DNA from: Balneolales bacterium
Lineage (GTDB): Bacteria > Bacteroidota > Rhodothermia > Balneolales > Natronogracilivirgulaceae
Direction of reading: 5' to 3'
Assembly (NCBI GenBank): GCA_007116685.1
Contig: SKIC01000158.1
Coordinates: forward strand, 1-10,621
Length of the DNA: 10,621 nt
Shown: positions 1 to 6,128 of the stretch, piece after piece
Layout: each line of letters begins with the position of its first letter
How positions within the stretch are numbered: the stretch's first letter is position 1
Program-made: the position numbers and the translations under genes
Notes under the pieces: model-generated
The model's database searches: none
What the model was told of the DNA's origin: nothing
What the model saw: only the letters and a program-made list of their open reading frames with translations

Positions 1-112
1 CCAAAAGTATAGCCCCCTTACGATTTTTTTTGTTTTCTAAGATATCTGTCCAAAACTTCTCTTGAAGTAGCATTTATTGTCGCATGAATTAGAAAAAAAT
101 GCAATACTAAAT

Positions 113-160
113 GCACAGGTTACGCCGCGGGCGCACAGGTTTCGCCACGGCGAACAGGTT
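113..160. repeat. 2.5 copies of a 20-bp GC-rich tandem repeat
   Basis: Copies begin at 113 and 133 with a 20-bp period, and a partial third copy begins at 152 (19-bp step). The shared core is a 'cacaggtt' block followed by a GC-rich half. That half is itself an inverted repeat in both full copies: cgcc-gcg-ggcg at 123-133 and ttcgcc-ac-ggcgaa at 141-154. The block is much richer in GC than the AT-rich sequence on both sides. Its function is unknown; it could be a REP-like extragenic element or a fragment of one. Confidence 0.6.
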
Positions 161-162
161 CC

Positions 163-188
163 CATCCAGAACATTCCTGTTTTGGATG
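163..188. other. Strong intergenic hairpin, possible transcript end
   Basis: Eleven consecutive pairs (163-173 with 178-188, one of them G-U) enclose a four-base loop, ttcc. The structure lies 46 bases past the stop codon of the lipoprotein gene that ends at 234, so it could mark or protect the 3' end of the leftward transcript. There is no T-tract directly after it on either strand, so it is not a standard intrinsic terminator. It directly adjoins the tandem repeat block and may belong to the same element. Confidence 0.45.
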
Positions 189-233
189 ATAGGGCTGTTA
201 ATTTTGTTATATCTCCTAAATAAAAAATCAGAA

Positions 234-857
234 TTACAAAGAATGACTCAAATTTCGGGGGATTCGCTTGAAAATGTAGTATGAATCCTCAATTGGAAGA
301 GGTTTTGTGAATTTGGAAACTCTTAGTTTTTCAAGATGCGGACGTATGTGCATAGGCCATTCGGTCAGCAGGGAGAAACGTGGACTGAAATACATAATCT
401 CTGCTTCTTCCTCTACATCTATATCAGAAAAATCGGCAAAAGAGGCTCCACTTTTAAGTAGTTGATACACTTCTAAAGCTCGCTCAGAGTCTGAGAATTT
501 TAAATAGGCCAGATGTACCTGAACTACTTCTTCAATCTGAATTTCCAAAACTCTCCTAACCCAGATAGCTTCGCTTATGGTTTCTGGATGGAAAGTCCAT
601 AATTTCAAAGAGTCCTTTGCAGCTTTATCCCATTCTTCATCGCCGCTGGAATTGTGGATGACTACAGTTTCAACAGAACCATCTTCCTGAATGTGGAATG
701 TTACCCTCAGAGCGAGGGATTTCTCGGGATACTCAGAGGCGAAAACAGGTAGAGAAGCCTGATGGTCAATGTCGGGAAAAACAGAAACAGGTTCGGTAGA
801 GGCACAGGCAGAAAGCAATAAGCCTGCAAAAAATAATAATGAGATATAGCGGAGCAT
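234..857 (-). CDS. Lipoprotein with TonB-C-like and parvulin-like domains
   Basis: A predicted lipoprotein of 207 aa, last gene of the leftward cluster. Residues 1-18 form a lipoprotein signal with lipobox L15-S-A-C18, so the mature protein should be lipid-anchored in the envelope. Residues about 37-108 resemble the TonB C-terminal / energy-transducer fold: a 'DGSVETVVIHNSSG' stretch followed by an AA...LW.F.P segment. Residues about 113-200 resemble a PpiC/parvulin prolyl isomerase: VHLAYLKFSDSERA, then LKSGASFADFSD, then KPLPIEDSYYIFKRI. In active parvulins a second histidine sits in a G-Y-H-I motif; here that position is Y194, so the isomerase may be inactive and used only for binding. An SD-like GGAG lies 7 bases before the ATG. 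The domain calls come from motif reading and are inference; the lipoprotein call is firm. Confidence 0.75.
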   Translation of the reverse strand: MLRYISLLFFAGLLLSACASTEPVSVFPDIDHQASLPVFASEYPEKSLALRVTFHIQEDGSVETVVIHNSSGDEEWDKAAKDSLKLWTFHPETISEAIWVRRVLEIQIEEVVQVHLAYLKFSDSERALEVYQLLKSGASFADFSDIDVEEEAEIMYFSPRFSLLTEWPMHIRPHLEKLRVSKFTKPLPIEDSYYIFKRIPRNLSHSL

Positions 858-864
858 ATACTTT

Positions 865-868
865 CTCC
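865..868 (-). promoter_or_regulatory. Shine-Dalgarno GGAG of the terminal lipoprotein gene
   Basis: On the minus strand GGAG is followed by a 7-base spacer and then the ATG at 857. Few genes in this window have an SD, so this supports both the start choice and separate translation of this gene, which lies 90 bp beyond the preceding stop. Confidence 0.55.
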
Positions 869-947
869 ATTTAGTACAATTTCAAAATACTTAAAATTAG
901 GGAGAAATGCGTTGTTAGGACTTAGCCGGGGTGCTTTTAAAGACTAC

Positions 948-1580
948 TTAGGTACTCTCTTGTTTTGCAATGATTTCCTTAAGCCGCTTGATTTCTTGTT
1001 TGTAATGTTTCTTCTGTCCCGGCTTAATTGTTTTTAGTCTTTGATAAATCCCGACGGCTTCTTTCAGTTTACCCTGTTGCTCGTAAATTTTGGCTATAGT
1101 CTCGGTTGCAATATCGTCGGTATTCTCAGAATACGCCGACATATCTTCGTCATCCCCAGAATCCTGAATCTGAATCTTGCGATTTTCAGCTTTGGTAAGT
1201 TTTTGGATTAACTTATCGAGATCGAGGATAGGATTACGAACGATGGATTTTTTAGGAACAACCGGAGTTTCGCCCTGATTGGGAATAAATGCCTCCCATT
1301 GCTGGGGATGTACCAGGAAATAGTGGATGTATTCAAGAAGTGGGCTGCCGGGCGCAAAACTTCGGGCTTTGAGAGCAACATCAATGGCTTGTTCTTTGTT
1401 GCCTTGTAAATGGTGCAACCAACTCAGAAGAAAGTATCCTATGGCATCCATACCTCTTTTTTTGAGATAGGAGGTGAGATTACGGATGGCTTTTTCCGGA
1501 TCAGCCTGATACTGCGTTGCATAAGACCGCAAAGACTCAGGTAATTCGAAAGGAAGATTTAATTCAATTTGTTGCTCCAT
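948..1580 (-). CDS. Small TPR protein next to lptE
   Basis: A 210-aa protein without signal peptide or membrane segment, so probably cytoplasmic. Two helix-turn-helix repeats of the TPR type are visible: residues about 46-79 (YFLLSWLHHLQGNKEQAIDVALKA...P) and about 156-189 (ETIAKIYEQQGKLKEAVGIYQRL...P). Between them lie a proline-containing linker and a short acidic, polar run (residues 140-155). The C-terminus is a basic helix rich in K and E. The second repeat plus basic tail resembles proteins I recall from the same position after lptE in Bacteroidota, where secG often follows; no secG is seen here. The start lies 50 bp past the lptE stop, with no SD. TPR units bind other proteins, so an adaptor role is likely, but the partner is unknown. 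Confidence 0.75.
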   Translation of the reverse strand: MEQQIELNLPFELPESLRSYATQYQADPEKAIRNLTSYLKKRGMDAIGYFLLSWLHHLQGNKEQAIDVALKARSFAPGSPLLEYIHYFLVHPQQWEAFIPNQGETPVVPKKSIVRNPILDLDKLIQKLTKAENRKIQIQDSGDDEDMSAYSENTDDIATETIAKIYEQQGKLKEAVGIYQRLKTIKPGQKKHYKQEIKRLKEIIAKQEST

Positions 1581-1630
1581 ATTCGGTCAAGATAGGTATT
1601 CAAGCCGAATTTATTCAAATGAAATATAGC

Positions 1631-2143
1631 TTACCAACTGCCCAGAGCATCGTTGAACATATTGTTAGCAATTTGGAGCAAAGCCTCAAAGGCAGCATTT
1701 TCTTCGCCTGAAACGGGATCTTCTGAAGGATCGAATTCAAAAGTACCCGTAAAGTTTTTATTCCATTCCGGATTTGTTTCTCGAGCGTATTTAAAGCTAG
1801 CCTGAACGGTGATAGTAATTCGATTTAACTCGGCAGTTTGTTGTCCGCCAACGGAAAATGGCCGGTTTTGGTAATTCAGAATAGTGCCTTCCAGTATGGC
1901 ATCGGCATCGTTGCTATTGCCAGTGATACGAAGACGGCTTTGATTCACAAAGCGCTCAATTAAAGCATCATTTAGTTGCTCTGTGAGGTCGCCAATCCCC
2001 GAAGAAGAACGGTCATCAAAAAACGGTATGTAAATGGTTTGAACATCTGATGGAATAGCAACACCGGTGAAACTATATCGGAAACATCCGCTTAAAGCGA
2101 ACACAGCGAACAGGAGACTAAAAAATCTTTTAGACCAGGTCAT
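1631..2143 (-). CDS. lptE: LPS-assembly lipoprotein LptE
   Basis: LptE is the outer-membrane lipoprotein that plugs the LptD barrel and helps insert lipopolysaccharide into the outer leaflet. I chose the ATG at 2143 (170 aa) because it places a classic lipoprotein signal at the N-terminus: basic residues K5-R6, a hydrophobic stretch, then lipobox L17-S-G-C20. An in-frame ATG 33 bases upstream would add MNVLYIVNLIN, which spoils the signal. After the cysteine comes FRYSFTGVAIPSDVQTIYIPFFDDRSS, and later LIERFVNQSRLRIT and DAILEGTI, the pattern of Bacteroidota-type LptE. With this start the gene overlaps the end of the sigma-54 activator by 14 bp, which suggests translational coupling. Family identity is confident from motif order and gene context; sequence conservation in LptE is low in general. 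Confidence 0.85.
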   Translation of the reverse strand: MTWSKRFFSLLFAVFALSGCFRYSFTGVAIPSDVQTIYIPFFDDRSSSGIGDLTEQLNDALIERFVNQSRLRITGNSNDADAILEGTILNYQNRPFSVGGQQTAELNRITITVQASFKYARETNPEWNKNFTGTFEFDPSEDPVSGEENAAFEALLQIANNMFNDALGSW

Positions 2144-3413
2144 ATTGATCAAGTTTACGATATAAAGTACGTTCACTCATTCCCAAAACTTCAGAGGCTT
2201 TTCTGCGATTTCCGCGATATTTCTCAAGCGCCCGTTGAATTAAAAACTTTTCGGTTTCTTCAAGAGAAGGCAAGTCATCACCGGTAAAAAATTGGCGAAA
2301 CGCCTCTTCGTCGTCGTCAATATCGTTATTACTTGCCGGATGTTGCACGCCAAGCGGTACCTCGTAATGATCGCCGGGAGCCGGACTTACATCCTGAGAG
2401 TTGTGCACATCATAGGTGCCTGAGCCATCGCCGAGCATTTTTGGAAGTGTACCACGATTCATAGTGGAATAGATGAAGCGGGCGAGCATATTTTTTAAGT
2501 CGCTGATTTCGGCGCGCATATCAATCAATGCACGATAAACCAATTCATTGGTGTTTTTTTCGTGATGATTTTGCTCTTGCTCGGAATAAACAGCAGGTAA
2601 ATTATCGGGCATACCTTTGCTTTGGCGCCCTTTTAGGTATTTCTGTAAAACTTCCGGCGTGATAAACTGCGATTTTTCCAGAACCACCAATTGCTCGGCT
2701 ACATTACGAAGTTCTCGAATATTTCCCGGCCATCGGTAGGAAGTAAGTAGTTCCCTGGCTTCATCAGAAAAACCTCTGAAAACAGAATCGTATTCCCGGG
2801 CAAAATCAGAAACAAATTTTCGGAAAATCAGAAGAATATCTTCCTGTCTTTCGCGCAAGGGCGGCAATTTGATGGTCACGGTATCCAGACGATAATAGAG
2901 GTCTTCTCTGAATTCGCCTTCTTTTACCAATTCCCAAAGATCTTTATTGGTTGCTGCCACCACACGTACATCGGTAGTGCGAACCTGGCTGGAACCCACG
3001 CGCATGAATTCTCCATTTTCCAGAACACGGAGTAATTTTACCTGCACGTTTTTTGGAGTATCCCCAATTTCATCCAAAAAGATGGTGCCGCCATTGGCTT
3101 TTTCAAAATATCCTTCGCGAGCGTGTTCTGCACCGGTAAAAGCACCTTTCTCATGTCCGAAAAGTTCGCTTTCTATAATTCCTTCGGGGATGGCACCGCA
3201 ATTAACGATAACTAAGTTGCCTTCGGTTCGTCTGCTTAAGCCGTGAATAGCCCGGGCGGCAACATCTTTACCAACGCCGCTTTCTCCCTGTAGCAAAACA
3301 GTGATATCAGTAGGAGCAACCTGGATTACTTTTCCAACTACTTGTTGCATCGCGGTGGACTCACCCACCATACCGTATTTTTTTTGCACCTCTTTGATAT
3401 CCACCATATCCAT
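2130..3413 (-). CDS. Sigma-54-dependent activator, AAA+ and Fis domains only
   Basis: A 427-aa bacterial enhancer-binding protein that uses ATP to open promoters held by RNA polymerase with sigma-54. Visible motifs are Walker A GESGVGKD (43-50), the sigma-54 contact loop GAFTGA (90-95), Walker B IFLDE (111-115), the arginine-finger region FREDLYYRL (168-176), sensor II WPGNIRELRN (228-237), and a C-terminal Fis-type helix-turn-helix (about 386-427, GNRRKASEVLGMSERTLYRKL). The AAA+ module begins near residue 14, so no receiver, PAS or GAF sensory domain precedes it. A polar linker of about 120 residues (263-382), with a conserved-looking helix at 293-315, separates AAA+ from the DNA-binding domain. 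All residues needed for activity appear intact. The gene lies 18 bp after miaB and overlaps lptE. Its signal and target promoters are not evident. Confidence 0.93.
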   Translation of the reverse strand: MDMVDIKEVQKKYGMVGESTAMQQVVGKVIQVAPTDITVLLQGESGVGKDVAARAIHGLSRRTEGNLVIVNCGAIPEGIIESELFGHEKGAFTGAEHAREGYFEKANGGTIFLDEIGDTPKNVQVKLLRVLENGEFMRVGSSQVRTTDVRVVAATNKDLWELVKEGEFREDLYYRLDTVTIKLPPLRERQEDILLIFRKFVSDFAREYDSVFRGFSDEARELLTSYRWPGNIRELRNVAEQLVVLEKSQFITPEVLQKYLKGRQSKGMPDNLPAVYSEQEQNHHEKNTNELVYRALIDMRAEISDLKNMLARFIYSTMNRGTLPKMLGDGSGTYDVHNSQDVSPAPGDHYEVPLGVQHPASNNDIDDDEEAFRQFFTGDDLPSLEETEKFLIQRALEKYRGNRRKASEVLGMSERTLYRKLDQYDLV

Positions 3414-3431
3414 GATAAACAGACTTATGAA

Positions 3432-4793
3432 TTACGCGGTTACTGGTTCTTCGTGAAATTGGGCGATAGAGCTCACTCTGATGGGTTCAGCGAATAAGGT
3501 TGCTGAGTTGGCATCTTTGATGAGTACTTCCACATATTGCCCTTTTTGATAATCCTGACGATCAAAAATTACCATTTTATTGGTATCTGTTCTGCCAGCT
3601 AATTGGTCGTCAGAACGCTTAGATGTTCCCTCAACCAATACCAGGTGGCGTTTGCCGATTTCTTCACGATTGATATCAGCCTGAATATCCATTTGTTGGT
3701 TGATGATCTCTGTTAAACGAGCTTTTTTAACTTTTTCGGGTACATCATCCTCAAACTTTCTGTGGGCAAATGTGCGCTCACGCTCTGAGTAAGCAAACAT
3801 GTAGGCAAGATCGTAACGAACTTCCTTCATCAAAGAAACGGTGTCTTTGTGTTGTTCGTCGGTTTCACCGCAAAATCCGGTTATAATATCTGTGGATAGG
3901 GAAACTCCGGGGATAATTTCTCTCATTCGGTCGATGAGCGTGAGATATTGCTCTCTTGTATAAGGGCGACGCATGCGCTCCAAAACTTCGGTGTTTCCAC
4001 TTTGCGCAGGAATATGAATGTAATTACATACGTTGGGCTGTTCAGCAATTACGTGAAGTAATTCATCAGGAAAATCTTTTGGATGGGAGGTAGAAAATCG
4101 AATTCTCATTTCCGGGTCAACCTGACTGGCCTGATACATTAATTCAGCGAAACTGGTTCCGTTATCGTTGTAAGAATTCACATTTTGGCCTAAAACGGTT
4201 ACTTCTTTGTAACCTTCCTGGCTGAGCTGTCTGATTTCGTGCAGAATACTTTCCATCGGGCGGCTTCTTTCACGTCCACGGGTGAATGGCACTACGCAAA
4301 AAGCGCACATATTGTCGCAACCACGCATAATGGACACGAAGGCGGTTACGCCATTCCCCGTGACACGGACGGGCGCTAAATCGGCATAGGTTTCTTCCTG
4401 AGAGAGGATTACGTTTACAGCTTTTCTGCCATCCTCAACTTCCATCAAAAGTTTTGGAATTTCACGATAGGCATCAGGACCAACCACCAAATCAACAAGT
4501 TTTTCACGCTCCAGAAATTTTTCTCTAACGCGCTCGGCCATACAGCCCAGAACTCCAACTGTGAAATCACCTTCTTTATTCTTTTTTACAGAGCGAAAAT
4601 ATTTCAGCCTGTCCCACACTTTTCGTTCGGCATTATCACGAATCGAACAGGTGTTAATAAAAACGATTTCTGCTTCTTCCGGTGATTTTGCAGGTTTACA
4701 GCCTTGTTCCATCATGATGGCATTCACGATTTCAGAATCTGCGAAGTTCATCTGACAGCCGTATGTTTCTATAAAAAAGGAGCGATCTTTCAC
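3432..4793 (-). CDS. miaB: tRNA-2-methylthio-N6-dimethylallyladenosine synthase MiaB
   Basis: A radical-SAM enzyme of 453 aa that adds a methylthio group to isopentenyl-adenosine 37 of tRNAs reading UNN codons. The N-terminal UPF0004 domain carries the three cysteines for the auxiliary 4Fe-4S cluster (C13 in YGCQMN, C49 in NTCSIRD, C84 in VLGCMAER). The radical-SAM core has C159-x3-C163-x2-C166 (MRGCDNMCAFC). A TRAM RNA-binding domain covers about 378-440. The start is GTG at 4793: no ATG occurs upstream before an in-frame stop at 4815-4817, and the next internal Met (M15) lies beyond C13, which is required. No SD is visible. The gene sits 69 bp after the orphan gene, with a candidate promoter in that gap, and 18 bp before the sigma-54 activator. 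Confidence 0.96.
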   Translation of the reverse strand: MKDRSFFIETYGCQMNFADSEIVNAIMMEQGCKPAKSPEEAEIVFINTCSIRDNAERKVWDRLKYFRSVKKNKEGDFTVGVLGCMAERVREKFLEREKLVDLVVGPDAYREIPKLLMEVEDGRKAVNVILSQEETYADLAPVRVTGNGVTAFVSIMRGCDNMCAFCVVPFTRGRERSRPMESILHEIRQLSQEGYKEVTVLGQNVNSYNDNGTSFAELMYQASQVDPEMRIRFSTSHPKDFPDELLHVIAEQPNVCNYIHIPAQSGNTEVLERMRRPYTREQYLTLIDRMREIIPGVSLSTDIITGFCGETDEQHKDTVSLMKEVRYDLAYMFAYSERERTFAHRKFEDDVPEKVKKARLTEIINQQMDIQADINREEIGKRHLVLVEGTSKRSDDQLAGRTDTNKMVIFDRQDYQKGQYVEVLIKDANSATLFAEPIRVSSIAQFHEEPVTA

Positions 4794-4829
4794 GGGTCTA
4801 AGCGATTTTAATGATTAGTGGATAACGAA

Positions 4830-4859
4830 CAAAGATAAGAAAAAGACAGGCAACACACA
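4830..4859 (-). promoter_or_regulatory. Candidate Bacteroidota-type promoter for miaB
   Basis: On the minus strand TATCTTTG (4837 to 4830) matches the Bacteroidota -7 consensus TAnnTTTG exactly. Eighteen bases upstream is TGTG (4859 to 4856), three of four bases of the -33 element TTTG. It lies in the 69-bp gap before miaB and would allow miaB, the activator, lptE and the genes beyond to be transcribed without pyrE. This is a motif match only. Confidence 0.4.
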
Positions 4860-4862
4860 GTT

Positions 4863-5312
4863 TCAGTTGCCGGGTAGATTTCTAATTCGCCGGATGAGTT
4901 GGGTTTGGCTGGAAAGCGAATCAATATCGGCAATAGCGGCATTTTCCAGGCAATAGTTCCACGTCCGAATGGTTGTGTCGAGTTCGGGAATGATGTCAGA
5001 AATTTGGTTGACATCGTACGTGACGATATCATGATGCAGTTGGTACCATAAATCTCGTAATTGAGTTGATAAAACCATCAAACTGCCTTCTTTGATATGT
5101 GCTGATGACTGACTTTCTAAATCAGATGCCAGTAGATTTCGGAATGAGTACAATCGATGAGAAATGGCATCACAGAGTTCCGGAACGGAGATTTCTGATT
5201 CGGAGGCTTCCGGCTTGTATCGTTTAAAATTATAATTAAAACGATTGACTGTAGAGAGCATAATCAGTCTCATCAGCGCAATATAATCCGAAGAAATCTC
5301 CTTGTCAGTCAT
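4863..5312 (-). CDS. Conserved-looking hypothetical protein between pyrE and miaB
   Basis: I do not recognise this 149-aa protein. It has no signal peptide, no membrane segment and no known catalytic motif. The sequence reads as mostly helical: MRLIMLSTVNRFNYNFKRY near the N-terminus, PELCDAISHRLYSFRNLL (44-61), and a middle stretch with several aromatic residues (LRDLWYQLHHDIV, 85-97). It ends in a basic segment, LIRRIRNLPGN. There are two cysteines (C47, C121), with no zinc-binding spacing. The start lies only 5 bp after the pyrE stop, so it is almost certainly co-transcribed, and probably translationally coupled, with pyrE. No SD precedes it. The overlapping frame at 4808-5032 is a shadow. 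The coding call rests on the tight spacing and on the frame filling the gap between two firm genes. Confidence 0.7.
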   Translation of the reverse strand: MTDKEISSDYIALMRLIMLSTVNRFNYNFKRYKPEASESEISVPELCDAISHRLYSFRNLLASDLESQSSAHIKEGSLMVLSTQLRDLWYQLHHDIVTYDVNQISDIIPELDTTIRTWNYCLENAAIADIDSLSSQTQLIRRIRNLPGN

Positions 5313-5317
5313 CTGAT

Positions 5318-5962
5318 TCAGTCTTTTGGCCAGATATCAGGATGCTCGCGCCATTGGCTCAATAGTTCTATATCTGATTTGTGCACATAGCCTTTTTCCA
5401 AAGCCACATCAATCAACGTTTTGTAATCTGTAAGCGAGTAAATTTCCAGGCCACGATCTTCGATAGCTTTGTGTGCCACATCAAAACCGTAGGTAAAAAG
5501 GCTGGTAATGGCATCAACTTTTGCTCCAACAAATTCCAGAGCATCAACTACAGACAGAACAGAGTTTCCGGTGGAAATCAAATCCTCAATTATCACTGTT
5601 GATTCGCCTTTTTTAACGCCACCTTCAATTTGGCTGTTCATACCATGGTTTTTGGCTTTAGAGCGCACGTAGGCCATCGGTTTTTCGAGGATATCGGAAA
5701 CCCATGCTGTATGAGGAATTCCAGCCGTAGCCGTACCTGTAATTACATCGGTTTCGGGATATTTTTCCTGGATAAAATCAGCCAGATGCCGAGCGATATT
5801 TTTACGCAGTTTTGGATAATGAATTGTGAGCCTGTTGTCGCAATAAATGGGTGAATTCCACCCGGAAGACCATGTGAAAGGCTCCTTAGGCCTTAGCAGG
5901 ACTGCGTTGATATCTAATAATGTTTCTGCAAGTTCGCGAGAAAATGCTTGATCAATAATCAT
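5318..5962 (-). CDS. pyrE: Orotate phosphoribosyltransferase
   Basis: PyrE (214 aa, normal length) joins orotate to PRPP to make OMP in pyrimidine synthesis, in the cytoplasm and usually as a dimer. The substrate-side motif FTWSSGWNSPIYCDNR is at 29-44, the GTATAGIPH phosphate-binding segment at 76-84, the mobile catalytic loop YVRSKAKNHG at 98-107 (R100, K104, H106), and the PRPP-binding signature VIIEDLISTGNSV at 123-135 with the E125-D126 pair. All key residues appear present. The ATG at 5962 is the only sensible start; a weak AGG lies upstream. It is first in the leftward cluster, and its 166-bp leader holds two inverted repeats and a tiny reading frame that ends on the pyrE start codon. 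Confidence 0.96.
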   Translation of the reverse strand: MIIDQAFSRELAETLLDINAVLLRPKEPFTWSSGWNSPIYCDNRLTIHYPKLRKNIARHLADFIQEKYPETDVITGTATAGIPHTAWVSDILEKPMAYVRSKAKNHGMNSQIEGGVKKGESTVIIEDLISTGNSVLSVVDALEFVGAKVDAITSLFTYGFDVAHKAIEDRGLEIYSLTDYKTLIDVALEKGYVHKSDIELLSQWREHPDIWPKD

Positions 5963-5982
5963 AATATTCTACCTATTTTCAT
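5959..5982 (-). other. Possible 7-codon upstream reading frame overlapping pyrE start
   Basis: On the minus strand an ATG at 5982 opens a frame encoding MKIGRIL. Its TGA stop shares the sequence ATGA with the pyrE start codon. Such an arrangement can couple translation of a downstream gene to a leader peptide. It could also be chance: the frame is very short and has no clear SD. Confidence 0.25.
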
Positions 5983-6008
5983 AAACAGTTATCCGATTGA
6001 TAGCGGGT

Positions 6009-6022
6009 AACATGTGCATGTT
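6009..6022. repeat. 14-bp inverted repeat upstream of pyrE
   Basis: AACATG-TG-CATGTT is a perfect inverted repeat with six-base arms and a two-base centre, about 47 bp before the pyrE start. Symmetry and position suit a dimeric regulator's operator, but nothing identifies the regulator. Confidence 0.35.
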
Positions 6023-6038
6023 GCGTTGAACTCTCGGG

Positions 6039-6063
6039 TACCATCAATTAAAATAAGATGGTA
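6039..6063. repeat. 25-bp inverted repeat with AT-rich centre upstream of pyrE
   Basis: TACCATC (6039-6045) and GATGGTA (6057-6063) are perfect seven-base arms around an 11-base, almost pure A/T centre. It lies between the pgpA stop and the pyrE start, roughly where a pyrE promoter would be expected. It could be an operator or an mRNA hairpin. No T-tract follows on the minus strand that would make it a terminator of pgpA. Confidence 0.35.
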
Positions 6064-6128
6064 GATCTTGCAATCATGTCTTTAAATTTGTGATGTAGAA
6101 ACTGGCTTTTTCTTAGGCCTTGAATTTT

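Noticed and set aside
1..65. Possible 3' end of a plus-strand gene at the left edge
   Set aside because: One frame stays open to about 65, but 20 codons with no recognisable motif are not enough to support a gene.
113..160. Possible CRISPR array
   Set aside because: The units follow each other directly without unique spacers, and no cas gene is nearby.
1517..1711. 64-aa plus-strand open frame across the lptE/TPR junction
   Set aside because: It overlaps two well-supported minus-strand genes and has no motif or SD.
2144..2176. Upstream in-frame start for lptE
   Set aside because: It would put 11 extra residues in front of a classic lipoprotein signal and deepen the overlap with the activator to 47 bp.
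2947..3246. 99-aa plus-strand open frame
   Set aside because: It lies wholly opposite the AAA+ core of the sigma-54 activator, whose motifs are intact; its composition is not protein-like.
4808..5032. 74-aa minus-strand frame overlapping the 149-aa orphan
   Set aside because: It is an alternative frame of the same strand that runs into the miaB leader; the 149-aa frame fits the pyrE spacing better.
5509..5524. Sigma-54 promoter-like TGGCA...TTGC
   Set aside because: GG and GC are separated by 11 bases instead of 10, and the site lies inside pyrE on the opposite strand.
5630..5854. 74-aa plus-strand open frame
   Set aside because: It is antisense to the pyrE active-site region; a shadow.
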